64,000 nt of DNA from Geminicoccaceae bacterium (GCA_020638465.1 JACKIM010000002.1:1426001-1490000); one strand, 5' to 3'. Shown: positions 20,373 through 28,798, numbered from the stretch's first letter. The notes: generated from the letters alone by a model not told the origin. Made by a program: numbers and translations.

Positions 20373-20405
20373 TCATCGCCCGTACACGAAATTCCTGACA
20401 GGCCC
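20373..20405 (-). repeat. right terminal inverted repeat of the IS
   Basis: This 33-base end is the perfect complement of 19081-19113. It is followed by the second duplication copy CTCCAGCAA at 20406-20414. Confidence 0.95.
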
Positions 20406-21386
20406 CTCCAGCAACCGCACCTCCCCTTTCGTAAGACCGAAACTTCCCGCCACACCTGCCAGATCAGGTGCCGGCGCCATATCCGGGCCACTGAAGAACA
20501 GCGCGACGGCCGGACGGGGGGCAATGTTGAGGCGGGCCACACCATGCATCAGCGGCAGCAGATGCATCACGGCCGGCGCCGAGTCACCGCTTCGAAGCGC
20601 TATTCCCGTACCGGTGGCATCCCCCGCGACATCATCGAGAAAGGCCGCGGCCAACGCTCGCGAAAAACGCGATTGCGCATCGGCCGATCTGACCACCAGA
20701 CATCCGTGCCGCTCGGCGATCATGTCGTTGCGGGCCACCAGTCGGGTTCCGGCTGCATTCCTGAAAAGCACCTCGCCATTTTCGGCAACCAGGAATATCG
20801 GAACCGACAGTCCGCCCAACGCCTCGGCAAAACGTCCGGTTTCGATCATGTGCCTGTCGATCAGATCGGAGATGGCCACCGCCCGACGGACATGCGGCAG
20901 CAGGAGCCGGAGCCGGGCGATCGCCCCGCCGTCGACCCGGCCGGCACTCTCCGCGCGTCCCATCGCCAGGGACGCCAGACGCCTGTCGTTCTTCATCAAG
21001 GTTGCCTGAAGCAGATCGCACAATCCCTGGGGCCGTGCCCATTCGACGATGTACCGGTTGGTGCTCAGGACATCGGCCGGAACATCCCGGCTGGCGATGT
21101 AATAGCGATCGATATCCTGCGCCAGCAGATCCCCGGTGCTCGCCATCATTTCGCCGACATCCGACTGATATTCCGGCATGCGCGCTTCCCATTCGCGCGC
21201 GATGCCATCGCTCACATAGAACAGCAGGCGGGATTCAGCGGGATCGAAGACATAGATCGCGGCATTCGCGAAATCCAGTTCACGCCTTATCCGGGCAAGG
21301 ACCGCAGGCCACCGGCCCGTATCGAGCGCGCAATCGTAGATATCTCCTATCAGATCCGAAAATTCCGCAAGTTCAGACATCATCAT

Positions 21387-21845
21387 CGCTCCCGAAACAG
21401 GACTCATCAATTGGACAAGATGCAAATGGCGAATGACCACGATGCGACAGGCATAACAAACCTGGCAATTCAAAATTATGTGCACACCAATCATTAATGG
21501 AATTGACGCCAACTCGATAAATCCAGAGGCGATCCAATCTTGGGATTTTCCAAAAAAACAATTTTGTCATCCTTTTGGATGACGACAACGTTCCCAAGTC
21601 ATGTTTTTCATTACGGCGTCAATCGCATCATTGACATTTTGAATAAATAAAAATTATTTAATAATGGGAGATTGGTCATGACATAACATTGCAAAATCAT
21701 CAGTGAATCCACTTCATTTGAATAATTGATGACAATTTCATTCATGTGATTTTCAGGTTGAATTGTTGCGTCCGACATTCGATAAAAACGGGCATTCATC
21801 AATTATTCAACAATTTCATCGATTTCAATCAAGGAGTCATTTCAG
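21387..21845. other. AT-rich divergent intergenic region
   Basis: About 460 bases without a convincing gene lie between the LuxR pseudogene and a 116-aa ORF. From about 21480 on the base composition is far more AT-rich than the rest of the window, with runs such as AATAAATAAAAATTATTTAA. It contains a short hairpin GTCATCC-TTTT-GGATGAC (21566-21583) and a 15-bp inverted repeat (21718-21732 with 21796-21810). It probably holds the divergent promoters; the AT bias also fits foreign origin. Confidence 0.6.
21718..21810. repeat. 15-bp perfect inverted repeat, 63-base spacer
   Basis: TTGAATAATTGATGA at 21718-21732 is exactly complementary to TCATCAATTATTCAA at 21796-21810. The right arm ends 35 bases before the 116-aa ORF. 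Paired sites at this spacing could be operators for one dimeric regulator, possibly the disrupted LuxR protein, or the stem of a leader structure. Confidence 0.7.
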
Positions 21846-22196
21846 ATGCGCGCAATCTCGGGCATGCTGGTCGTTGATCAGGATCATAGCCGCAACGGCT
21901 CGGCCGTCGTCAATTTCGCGAATGTTCCGGCCGACAATGCGGATGTCGGCGATGCGAGGTTTTCGCAACGCCGTGTCATCGGCGGATCCGGGATCTTCCG
22001 GACGCTTCCCGCCTATGTGGCGACGATCCGGGAATTCATCGTGCGGGACGACCTGCGGGATGGTCTGACCAAGAGTGAAAATGACGATTTCATATTGAAT
22101 ACGAATTGCGATGAGCAGCGCATTCATTTCGACTGGAAAGTCGAGGATAATGGCGGTCGCATTTCGGAAATCGCATTTCTCGTGATGGGCGAATAA
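21846..22196 (+). CDS. hypothetical 116-aa protein
   Basis: I do not recognise a family. The sequence is acidic to neutral with no signal peptide or membrane segment. It has RRVIGGSGIFRTLPAYV in the middle and a C-terminal IHFDWKVEDNGGRISEIAF that looks like beta-strand hairpins. A good ribosome site (AAGGAG, 9-10 bases before the ATG) and the long AT-rich leader support real expression. It is divergent from the broken LuxR-type gene, a common arrangement for a regulator and its target, so its control may now be altered. Confidence 0.65.
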   Translation: MRAISGMLVVDQDHSRNGSAVVNFANVPADNADVGDARFSQRRVIGGSGIFRTLPAYVATIREFIVRDDLRDGLTKSENDDFILNTNCDEQRIHFDWKVEDNGGRISEIAFLVMGE

Positions 22197-22233
22197 TGCC
22201 CGGCGCCTCCCGGCTGCCACCGGGAGGCGCAAT

Positions 22234-23106
22234 TCATCCCGGGCGATTGACAGGACCGGGACCGACTTCGGCGGCGTCCTGCGATGACGACCGCCGCTCT
22301 TCCTCGATCAGTTTCGCATCGACGAGGAAGCGGTACCAGAATGCCTGGAGGAAGTGGAAGACGAGGCCCTCGCGGCCGTCGAGGAAGCCCCGCTGGAGGA
22401 TGTAGCGCATGAACCAGTAGGCGCCGGCCCGCCACAGCCTCGGCGAGCGGACATAGACATGTTCCTTGGCCCAGCGCCGGCGACCGGCCTGAGCGGCAGG
22501 ACCGTCTCCGGGCCCACCCTGTTCCACGCGCAGCAGGTCGCGCACCTCGCGGCTGGCATAGCCTTCGTGCTTGATCGTCCAGAAGCCCAGCCCCTTGTGG
22601 TTCTCGTCGATGATGTCGCCCTCCAGCGACAGGATGCGGCCGCGATCGACGATCATGTGCTCGTCCATCCACCGGCCCTCGCAGCGCGCGGTGCCGGTGC
22701 GCCATATGCGCAGCAGCCATGTGGGATAGAAGCCGCCATGCCGGATCCAGCGGCCCCAGAAATGGACGCGCCGCCTGACCTGCAGGCCGGTGACATCGGG
22801 GCCGATTTCCGGCAGCCGGGACCTGAGTTCCTCCACCAGCGCGGGGGTCAGGCGCTCGTCCGCATCGAGGCGCATGCACCAGGGCGTCCGGGCCTCGATC
22901 TGCCCGAGCGCCCAGTTGAACTGGCCGGCATAGGTGGTCCATTCCCGGTGCAGGACATGGCAGCCATGGCCGAGGGCGATCTCCACCGTACGGTCGGTGC
23001 TGCCGGAATCGACGACCCACACATCGGCATCGAGACCGCGCAGGCTGCGCAGCGCATGGACGAGGTTTTGCTCCTCGTCGCGAGTGAGTATGATGATGGT
23101 GAGCAT
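22234..23106 (-). CDS. family 2 glycosyltransferase, WaaE/KdtX-like
   Basis: Cytosolic GT2 enzyme, 290 aa. Motifs are LTIIILTRDEEQNLVHAL at the N-terminus, VVDSGSTDRTVEIA, and WCMRLDADERLTPALVEEL containing the DxD-type metal site. The pattern and length match the WaaE/KdtX subgroup, which decorates lipopolysaccharide core, and related exopolysaccharide transferases. WTIKHEGYASREVRDLL and the C-terminal LQRGFLDGREG are also common in that group. It is divergently transcribed from an acyl-CoA synthetase-like gene across a 116-base gap holding a 9-bp palindrome. Confidence 0.88.
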   Translation of the reverse strand: MLTIIILTRDEEQNLVHALRSLRGLDADVWVVDSGSTDRTVEIALGHGCHVLHREWTTYAGQFNWALGQIEARTPWCMRLDADERLTPALVEELRSRLPEIGPDVTGLQVRRRVHFWGRWIRHGGFYPTWLLRIWRTGTARCEGRWMDEHMIVDRGRILSLEGDIIDENHKGLGFWTIKHEGYASREVRDLLRVEQGGPGDGPAAQAGRRRWAKEHVYVRSPRLWRAGAYWFMRYILQRGFLDGREGLVFHFLQAFWYRFLVDAKLIEEERRSSSQDAAEVGPGPVNRPG

Positions 23107-23120
23107 GGTTGCAGATCCGA

Positions 23121-23143
23121 TAATTCTACCATAAGTAGAATTA
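23121..23143. promoter_or_regulatory. palindromic operator candidate in a divergent promoter region
   Basis: TAATTCTAC (23121-23129) and GTAGAATTA (23135-23143) are perfectly complementary around CATAA. The site lies 15 bases upstream of the glycosyltransferase start and about 80 upstream of the acyl-CoA synthetase. Its AT-richness and position suggest a repressor-binding site rather than a terminator. Confidence 0.45.
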
Positions 23144-23222
23144 ATAATCTACCAGAGGGGGAATTTCCAGCCTTGTCACTGATTCCGCCTTCGGCTTCGC
23201 AGTCCCGGGGAGGTACGATCTC

Positions 23223-24725
23223 TTGAACATCGCCCATCTCTTCGAACGCAATGCCCGCCGCGCTCGCGAGGGCACCGCCATTGCCATCGGCGGCAATCCC
23301 TTCTGCACGCATGGGGAGCTGGCCGGACGGGCGGCCGCCCTTGCCGGCTGGATGCGCTCGAAGGCCGGGCTCGTACCGGGCGACCGGGTCGCGCTCATCC
23401 TCGCCAACCGCGTGGAATATCTCGAATGCATGCTGGCCTGCTGGTGGGCCGGGCTCGCGGCGGTGCCGGTCAATGCCAGGCTCCACCGCAACGAGCTGGC
23501 CCATGCCATCGAGCACAGCGGGGCGGGCCTTGTGATCAGCGAGGAGAAATTCTCCGGAGATATCGATGCCGGGGTCCGCGTCCTCATGGCGGGCAGTCCA
23601 GGCTACGCCACCGCCCTGGCGCACGATCCCGTTGCCATGGAGCCGCGCGGCCCCGATGACCTCGCCTGGCTGTTCTATACCAGCGGAACGACCGGCAGGC
23701 CCAAGGGCGCGATGATCACCCATGGCAATATCCGGGCCATGACCTATGCCTATTTCATCGACATCGACCGGATTGCCGCCGGAGACGCCATCCTTCATGC
23801 CGCACCGCTGTCGCACGGTTCGGGCCTCTACATGTTCCCGCATGCGGCGATGGGTGCCACGCAGGTCGTTCCGGCAAGCGGCGGCTTCGATCCGGCGGAG
23901 ATATTCGACGCACTGGGAAGCTGGCCCGGCACGACGATGTTCGCCGCACCGACGATGGTCAAGCGGCTGACGCGCCATGCGAGACAGGAAGGAGGCGACC
24001 ATCGCAACCTGAAGACGGTCGTCTATGGTGGAGCGCCCATGTATCTCGCCGATCTCGACGAGGCGCATGAGGTGTTCGGTTTCAGGTTCGCCCAGCTCTA
24101 CGGCCAGGGCGAGAGCCCGATGACGATCACCGCCCTCGACAAGGCCGCCCACGCCGATGTCGGCCATCCGCGCTACCGGGAGCGCCTGCAGTCCGCGGGC
24201 ACCGCCCAGACCGTGGTCGAGGTGAAGATCGGCGACGCCGAGGGGTGCCCGCTGCCCGCCGGCGAGAGCGGCGAGATCATGGCCCGCGGTGCCAGCGTGG
24301 TCCCCGGCTACTGGCGCGACCCGGAGGCGACGCGGCATACCATGGGCGATGGCTGGCTGCGCACCGGCGATGTCGGGGTAATGGACGAAGACGGCTTCGT
24401 GACGCTCAAGGATCGTTCGAAGGACCTGATCATCTCCGGCGGCACCAACATCTATCCGCGCGAGGTCGAGGAAGTCCTGCTGCTCCACCCGGCCGTCCGC
24501 GAGGTTTCGGTGATCGGGCTCGCCGATGCCGAATGGGGCGAGCGGGTGGTGGCCTGCATCGTCGAGACGGCAGCGGTCGCCGACCGCGACCTCGATGCGC
24601 ACTGCCTTGCGCACATCGCCCGGTTCAAGCGCCCGAAGGTCTATGTGCGCTTGCCGGAACTGCCCAAGAACAATTACGGCAAGGTTCTCAAGACGGAGCT
24701 GAGGGCCCGCTTCAAGGACGGCTGA
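23223..24725 (+). CDS. AMP-dependent acyl-CoA synthetase/ligase
   Basis: ANL-superfamily enzyme that activates a carboxylic acid as acyl-adenylate and then acyl-CoA, 500 aa. The P-loop YTSGTTGRPKGAMITHGN is near residue 150, followed by YGQGESPMTIT (A5), GWLRTGDVGVMDEDGF (A7), DRSKDLIISGGTNIYPREVEEV (A8; shown here only as a landmark) and the catalytic Lys in LPKNNYGKVLKTELR (A10). The start is TTG with GGGAGG 9 bases upstream; no suitable ATG is nearby. The substrate is unknown. The position between a glycosyltransferase and an ABC exporter might mean acylation of a surface glycan or lipid, but this is speculative. Confidence 0.87.
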   Translation: MNIAHLFERNARRAREGTAIAIGGNPFCTHGELAGRAAALAGWMRSKAGLVPGDRVALILANRVEYLECMLACWWAGLAAVPVNARLHRNELAHAIEHSGAGLVISEEKFSGDIDAGVRVLMAGSPGYATALAHDPVAMEPRGPDDLAWLFYTSGTTGRPKGAMITHGNIRAMTYAYFIDIDRIAAGDAILHAAPLSHGSGLYMFPHAAMGATQVVPASGGFDPAEIFDALGSWPGTTMFAAPTMVKRLTRHARQEGGDHRNLKTVVYGGAPMYLADLDEAHEVFGFRFAQLYGQGESPMTITALDKAAHADVGHPRYRERLQSAGTAQTVVEVKIGDAEGCPLPAGESGEIMARGASVVPGYWRDPEATRHTMGDGWLRTGDVGVMDEDGFVTLKDRSKDLIISGGTNIYPREVEEVLLLHPAVREVSVIGLADAEWGERVVACIVETAAVADRDLDAHCLAHIARFKRPKVYVRLPELPKNNYGKVLKTELRARFKDG

Positions 24726-24806
24726 CAGTCGCCGGCTTGCCGTCCGGGCGGTGATCCTGTATCCGGCCACCACCCCCGGGCGGACACGCCCGCATTCGAG
24801 GACTTC

Positions 24807-26504
24807 ATGCGCGGTCTCATCGGCATCTTCTTTTCCACCAATCCCGCACGTGCCTGGCTCGTCCTGACGGCCCTCGTCCTGGCCAACCTCGTCGAGGGAC
24901 TGGGGCTCGCCACGATGATGCCGCTGATCGCGGCCGCCACAGAACAGAGCACGGGCAGCTCGCCGGCCCAGACGATCGTGCTGGGCCTTGTCGGCTGGTT
25001 CGGCCTCACCCCCGATCTGACCACGTTGCTTGTCCTGATGGTCGGGTCGATCGTCCTCAAGGCGCTGATCACCCTGGGAGCGATGATCTTCGTCGGCTTC
25101 ACCTCGGCCGAGGTCGCAAGCGACCTGCGGCGCAATGTCGTCCGCAATCTGATGCGGGTTCGCTGGCGATACTTCATCCGTCAGCCCATGGGCCGGATCA
25201 CCACGGTCATCAGCAACGACGCGACCCGCGCGGCGGAAGCCTACGTCCTGGCGGCCTCGTTCCTGGCACTCGCCGCCCAGTCGGTCGTGTTCGCCGTCGT
25301 GGCCCTCGTCGTCTCGTGGGAACTGGCGCTGGTGGCGTTCGCCATGGGGGTGGTGACACTCGGCTCGCTGCATGCCCTCGTGCGAGCGGCCAAGCGCTCC
25401 GGCCAGGCGCAGACCCGCCGGACCCGCGACCTGCTGATTTTCCTGTCGGACACGCTGAGCAACCTCAAGCTCATCCGTGCCATGGACCGTCAGGCACCAT
25501 TTGCCGACCTTCTCGACAAGAAGATAGGTGCCCTGCGCAAGGCCCTGCGGCGACAGGTGGTCGCCCGTGAATCGGTGGCCAACCTGCAGGACGCGGTCAT
25601 GGCCATCTTCCTGGGAAGCGGATTCTACGTTCTCTACAACAATTTCGACGTGCCCATGACCGAACTGCTGGTGTCGGGGATCGTCGTTGCCCGGACGGTG
25701 CAGACGGTCGGCAAGCTGCAGAAGGCGTATCAAAAGGCCCTTCTGGTCGAAAGCGCCTTCTGGTCGGCGCAGGAGCTGATCGACGAGACGGAAGCCGATC
25801 TCGAACCGAATCCGGGCAGGCAGCCCGCCCGTTTCGAGCGGCGGATCCGCTTCGAGAACGTCCGTTTTGCCCATGGCGACCACCCGATCCTGCACGGGCT
25901 GGACCTGGAGGTCGAGGCGGGACAGCTCACCGTGCTTACCGGACCGTCCGGTGGCGGCAAGACGACCATCATCGATCTCCTCCTCGGGCTGCACCAGTCC
26001 CGCGATGGTGATATTCTCATTGACGATATTCCACTGGAGAAGATCGATCTCGCGAGCTGGCGTCATCTCGTCGGCTACGTGCCGCAGGATGTCGTCCTGC
26101 TGCATGATTCGATCCGCGAGAATCTGATGCTCGGCGACACGCTCCCCGAGCCCCGTTTGACAAAGGCTCTCGAACTGTCGGGTTCAGGCGCCTTCGTGCG
26201 CAGCCTGCCCGATGGACTGGAAACGGTGGTGGGCGAGCGCGGCGGCCGGCTTTCGGGCGGTCAACGGCAACGCCTGGCGCTGGCCCGTGCGCTCGTGCAC
26301 GAGCCTCGCCTGCTGATACTCGACGAGGTCACCAGCGCCCTCGATCCGGCGACCGCCATCACCATCGCCGGCGAAATCCGCAAGCTCAGTCGCGAAATTG
26401 CGGTATTGACCATCAGCCACCGCCACGAACTCCTCGACGTCGCCGACCGGATCTATGTCGTCGAGCACGGCAAGGCCAGACTGGCCGAAAGCGCCCTTCA
26501 CTAG
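24807..26504 (+). CDS. ABC exporter, fused permease-ATPase (MsbA-like)
   Basis: Half-size ABC exporter, 565 aa, acting as a homodimer in the inner membrane. The permease domain (about 1-310) has six hydrophobic helices, starting with LVEGLGLATMMPLIAAA. The ATPase domain has Walker A GPSGGGKTT near residue 390, the signature LSGGQRQRLALARALVHE, Walker B LLILDEVTSALD and the H-loop ISHRHEL. GAGG lies 5 bases before the ATG. It follows the acyl-CoA synthetase by 81 bases on the same strand. Lipid, glycan or small-peptide export are all possible. Confidence 0.9.
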   Translation: MRGLIGIFFSTNPARAWLVLTALVLANLVEGLGLATMMPLIAAATEQSTGSSPAQTIVLGLVGWFGLTPDLTTLLVLMVGSIVLKALITLGAMIFVGFTSAEVASDLRRNVVRNLMRVRWRYFIRQPMGRITTVISNDATRAAEAYVLAASFLALAAQSVVFAVVALVVSWELALVAFAMGVVTLGSLHALVRAAKRSGQAQTRRTRDLLIFLSDTLSNLKLIRAMDRQAPFADLLDKKIGALRKALRRQVVARESVANLQDAVMAIFLGSGFYVLYNNFDVPMTELLVSGIVVARTVQTVGKLQKAYQKALLVESAFWSAQELIDETEADLEPNPGRQPARFERRIRFENVRFAHGDHPILHGLDLEVEAGQLTVLTGPSGGGKTTIIDLLLGLHQSRDGDILIDDIPLEKIDLASWRHLVGYVPQDVVLLHDSIRENLMLGDTLPEPRLTKALELSGSGAFVRSLPDGLETVVGERGGRLSGGQRQRLALARALVHEPRLLILDEVTSALDPATAITIAGEIRKLSREIAVLTISHRHELLDVADRIYVVEHGKARLAESALH

Positions 26505-26541
26505 GGGATATTCAACGGCCGATGTGTTCAGTCGACTGCCG

Positions 26542-27405
26542 TCAGACTTCCCGCAGCACCTCTAGAATGGCGGTCCAGTCCGAGCGGCCGCGGCCCCTCG
26601 CCTGACCGATCTCGTAGACCGGACGGGCCGCGGCACCGGCATAGGTCGGCGAGCCGATACGACTGCCCAGTTCGAGTGCGATCTTGAGATCCTTGAGCGC
26701 CAGGTCGAGCATGAAGCCCGGAACCGTGTCCCCTTGCAGCACCTTGGCTGGATAGGTGGTGTTCAGATGCCCCTGCCCGGCCGTCGTTCCACGGCAGACA
26801 TCGATCGCCACATCGAGAGAAAGGCCCGAGCGTTCGGCGAGGACGAGGCTCTCGGCAACGACGACATTGGACACGATCGACATGTAGTTGTTGACGATCT
26901 TCGCCCGGCTGCCCATGCCCGGCCCGCCGCAGTGAACGATGGTGTCGCCCAGCAGGGAGACCACCTCGCGGGCCTCGTCCAGATCCTCGGCATCCGCCCC
27001 CACCATGACGAGCAGCTTGCCCTCCTCGGCATGGCGCGAGGTGCGTCCCACCGGGGCATCGACGAAGCGGAAGCCGCGCCGCCGCACCTCGGCGGCGATC
27101 TCGTCGGTTTCCAGTGGCTGGACGGTACTCATGTCGATGACGAGACTGCCCTTCGGCAGGGTCTCGCAGGCACCGTCCCTGCCGAACAGGGCAGCCTTCA
27201 CATGCTCGCCCTTGGGCAACATGGTGATCACGATGCTCGCACCGTCGGCAGCCCCGGCGGCGCTGGCGGCGGGACGGTTGCCGGCAGCACGGATGGCATC
27301 GGCGGACAGGTCGAAGCCCATCACCTCATGCCCGCCCCTGACCAGGTTGCGCGACATGGGCGCCCCCATCACACCCAGTCCGATAAAGCCGATTTTCTTC
27401 GACAT
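26542..27405 (-). CDS. 3-hydroxyisobutyrate-dehydrogenase-family reductase, closest to sulfolactaldehyde reductase YihU
   Basis: NAD(P)-dependent beta-hydroxyacid dehydrogenase, 287 aa, with the N-terminal Rossmann motif GFIGLGVMGAPMSRNL. The substrate loop reads DAPVGRTS (GRTS at 120-123), where 3-hydroxyisobutyrate dehydrogenases have SGG. GGPGMGSRAKIVNNYMSI carries the catalytic Lys169 and Asn173. The C-terminus, GRGRSDWTAILE, and AGQGHLNTTYPAKVLQGD also follow my recollection of E. coli YihU, which reduces sulfolactaldehyde to dihydroxypropanesulfonate. No sulfoquinovose genes are adjacent, so the physiological substrate is unproven. Convergent with the ABC exporter. Confidence 0.82.
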   Translation of the reverse strand: MSKKIGFIGLGVMGAPMSRNLVRGGHEVMGFDLSADAIRAAGNRPAASAAGAADGASIVITMLPKGEHVKAALFGRDGACETLPKGSLVIDMSTVQPLETDEIAAEVRRRGFRFVDAPVGRTSRHAEEGKLLVMVGADAEDLDEAREVVSLLGDTIVHCGGPGMGSRAKIVNNYMSIVSNVVVAESLVLAERSGLSLDVAIDVCRGTTAGQGHLNTTYPAKVLQGDTVPGFMLDLALKDLKIALELGSRIGSPTYAGAAARPVYEIGQARGRGRSDWTAILEVLREV

Positions 27406-27551
27406 GGTTCAACCCTCCCCTGAATATCGCCACTCGCTGTCAGTGTTAGACGCGGCAGGGCCATGCGTCCATCGACGCGTTCGTGTTGACGGCGGAGGCG
27501 GGTCGGGTCCATCTGTGCCGCGACTTCGAAGCGATCGGAAAAAGCAAGCCC

Positions 27552-28793
27552 ATGATCATTCCATCCATCGACCTCCAGGACGGACAGGCCGTGCAGCTCA
27601 TCGGCGGCGAGAAGCGCGAGATCGAGGCCGGCGATCCGATGCCGATCGCCGAACGCTTCTCGGTCGCCGGCGACATCGCCGTCATCGATCTCGATGCCGC
27701 CATGCGGACGGGGTCGAACGCCGATCTCGTCGAGACGCTCATCGCCCGGTTCGACTGCAATGTCGGAGGCGGCATTCGCGATGTGCAGACAGCCATTCGC
27801 TGGCTCGACAAGGGAGCCAGGCGCATCATCCTCGGAACCATGGCAAAGCCGGAAATCCTGCGTCAGTTGCCCAAGAACCGGGTCATCGCCGCCCTGGACG
27901 CCCGCCACGGCGAGGTTGTCGTCGAAGGCTGGAAGCAGGGCACCGGAGAAGGCATCTTCGAGCGCATCGAGGCCCTCAAGAACCTCGTATCGGGCTTCCT
28001 CGTCACCTTCGTCGAACTTGAGGGCCGGCTCGCCGGAACCAATCTCGACCTCGCACGACAGATCGTCGAGGCGGCGAAACCGGCATCCGTCATCATTGCC
28101 GGCGGCGTCACCACGGTCGAGGAGGTGGCCGCACTGGATGCCCTCGGTGCCGACTGCCAGGTCGGCATGGCGCTGTATTCAGGCCGCATGGACCTGGGCG
28201 AGGCCGTCGCCGCACCGATCACCAGCGACCGCCCCGACGGCCTCATCCCCACCGTCGTCAGCGACGAACGCGGCATGACGCTGGGTCTCGTCTATTCCAG
28301 CCGCGAGAGCATCAAGGCCGCGGTCAACGAGCGGCGCGGCATCTACCAGTCGCGTTCGCGCGGACTGTGGCGCAAGGGTGAAAGCTCCGGAAACATCCAG
28401 GAACTGCTGGCCATTCGCGCGGACTGCGACCGCGACAGCCTGCAATTCATCGTCCGCCAGAGCGGCCGGGGGTTCTGCCACCTCGGCACACGAAGCTGCT
28501 TCGGCGACGACCGGGATCTCGGACGCCTCGCCCGCCGGCTTCAAAGCCGTGCGGCAAGCGCTCCGGCAGGGTCCTACAGCCGCAAGCTGATCGACGATCC
28601 GGCATTGCTGGCCGGCAAAATCCTCGAAGAGGCGAATGAACTGGTCGAGGCGGGATCACGCGACGAGGTGATATGGGAAGCCGCCGACCTCATCTTCTTC
28701 ACCCTGACCCGGCTTGCAGCCGAGGGAGTGTCGCTGGAAGAGGTCGAACACCACCTCAACCGCCGCGAACGGAAGGTGACGCGCCGGAACTGA
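27552..28793 (+). CDS. trifunctional HisA-HisI-HisE histidine biosynthesis fusion
   Basis: A single 413-aa chain carrying three enzymes of consecutive steps. Residues 1-222 are HisA (ProFAR isomerase): PSIDLQDGQAVQL with Asp7, NVGGGIRD, ALDARHGEVVVEGW with Asp116, and IIAGGVTTVEEV. Residues 226-320 are HisI (PRA-CH): DGLIPTVV, YQSRSRGLWRKGESSGN, the DCD metal site at 291-293, and Cys309/Cys316 in GFCHLGTRSCF. Residues 341-413 are HisE (PRA-PH): SYSRKL, KILEEANELVEA, IWEAADLIFF. All expected catalytic residues appear to be present. HisIE fusions are common, but a HisA-HisIE fusion is unusual. The ATG at 27552 fits the HisA N-terminus; an upstream GTG at 27483 is in frame. No other his genes flank it. 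Confidence 0.93.
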   Translation: MIIPSIDLQDGQAVQLIGGEKREIEAGDPMPIAERFSVAGDIAVIDLDAAMRTGSNADLVETLIARFDCNVGGGIRDVQTAIRWLDKGARRIILGTMAKPEILRQLPKNRVIAALDARHGEVVVEGWKQGTGEGIFERIEALKNLVSGFLVTFVELEGRLAGTNLDLARQIVEAAKPASVIIAGGVTTVEEVAALDALGADCQVGMALYSGRMDLGEAVAAPITSDRPDGLIPTVVSDERGMTLGLVYSSRESIKAAVNERRGIYQSRSRGLWRKGESSGNIQELLAIRADCDRDSLQFIVRQSGRGFCHLGTRSCFGDDRDLGRLARRLQSRAASAPAGSYSRKLIDDPALLAGKILEEANELVEAGSRDEVIWEAADLIFFTLTRLAAEGVSLEEVEHHLNRRERKVTRRN

Positions 28794-28798
28794 CCGCC

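Larger units (their letters stand above)
19081..20405 (+). mobile_element. IS256-family insertion sequence, 1325 bp, complete
   Basis: The ends are perfect 33-bp inverted repeats (19081-19113 and 20373-20405, beginning GGGCCTGTCAGGAATTTCG). The element contains a single intact transposase gene and is bordered by the 9-bp duplication CTCCAGCAA. It has split the LuxR-type regulator. Intact ends, intact transposase and identical duplications indicate a recent and probably still mobile copy. Confidence 0.96.
18889..21380 (-). pseudogene. LuxR-family transcriptional regulator interrupted by an IS256-family element
   Basis: The 5' part (21380 down to 20406) encodes an N-terminal sensor-like region (starts MSELAEFSDLIGDIYDC). 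The 3' part (19080 down to 18889) encodes a LuxR-type helix-turn-helix (IGQAAENLGIARTTAKTHLA). The insertion element lies at 19081-20405. Removing the element plus one copy of the 9-bp duplication rejoins both halves in frame to a protein of about 385 aa, so the break looks recent. As it stands, the upstream half ends in ten residues read from the element (GPVRNFVYGR) and lacks the DNA-binding domain. GGGAG lies 8 bases before the chosen ATG; two further ATGs precede it directly. It is next to exopolysaccharide locus 1 and divergent from a 116-aa orphan, which are possible targets. Confidence 0.9.

Noticed and set aside
22848..26105. A minus-strand open frame of about 1085 codons
   Set aside because: It is antisense to the acyl-CoA synthetase and ABC exporter, both of which carry complete catalytic motifs. 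The frame is compositionally a shadow.
26542..27405. Plain 3-hydroxyisobutyrate dehydrogenase (valine degradation)
   Set aside because: The substrate loop reads GRTS, not SGG, and the C-terminus resembles YihU; no valine-degradation genes adjoin.
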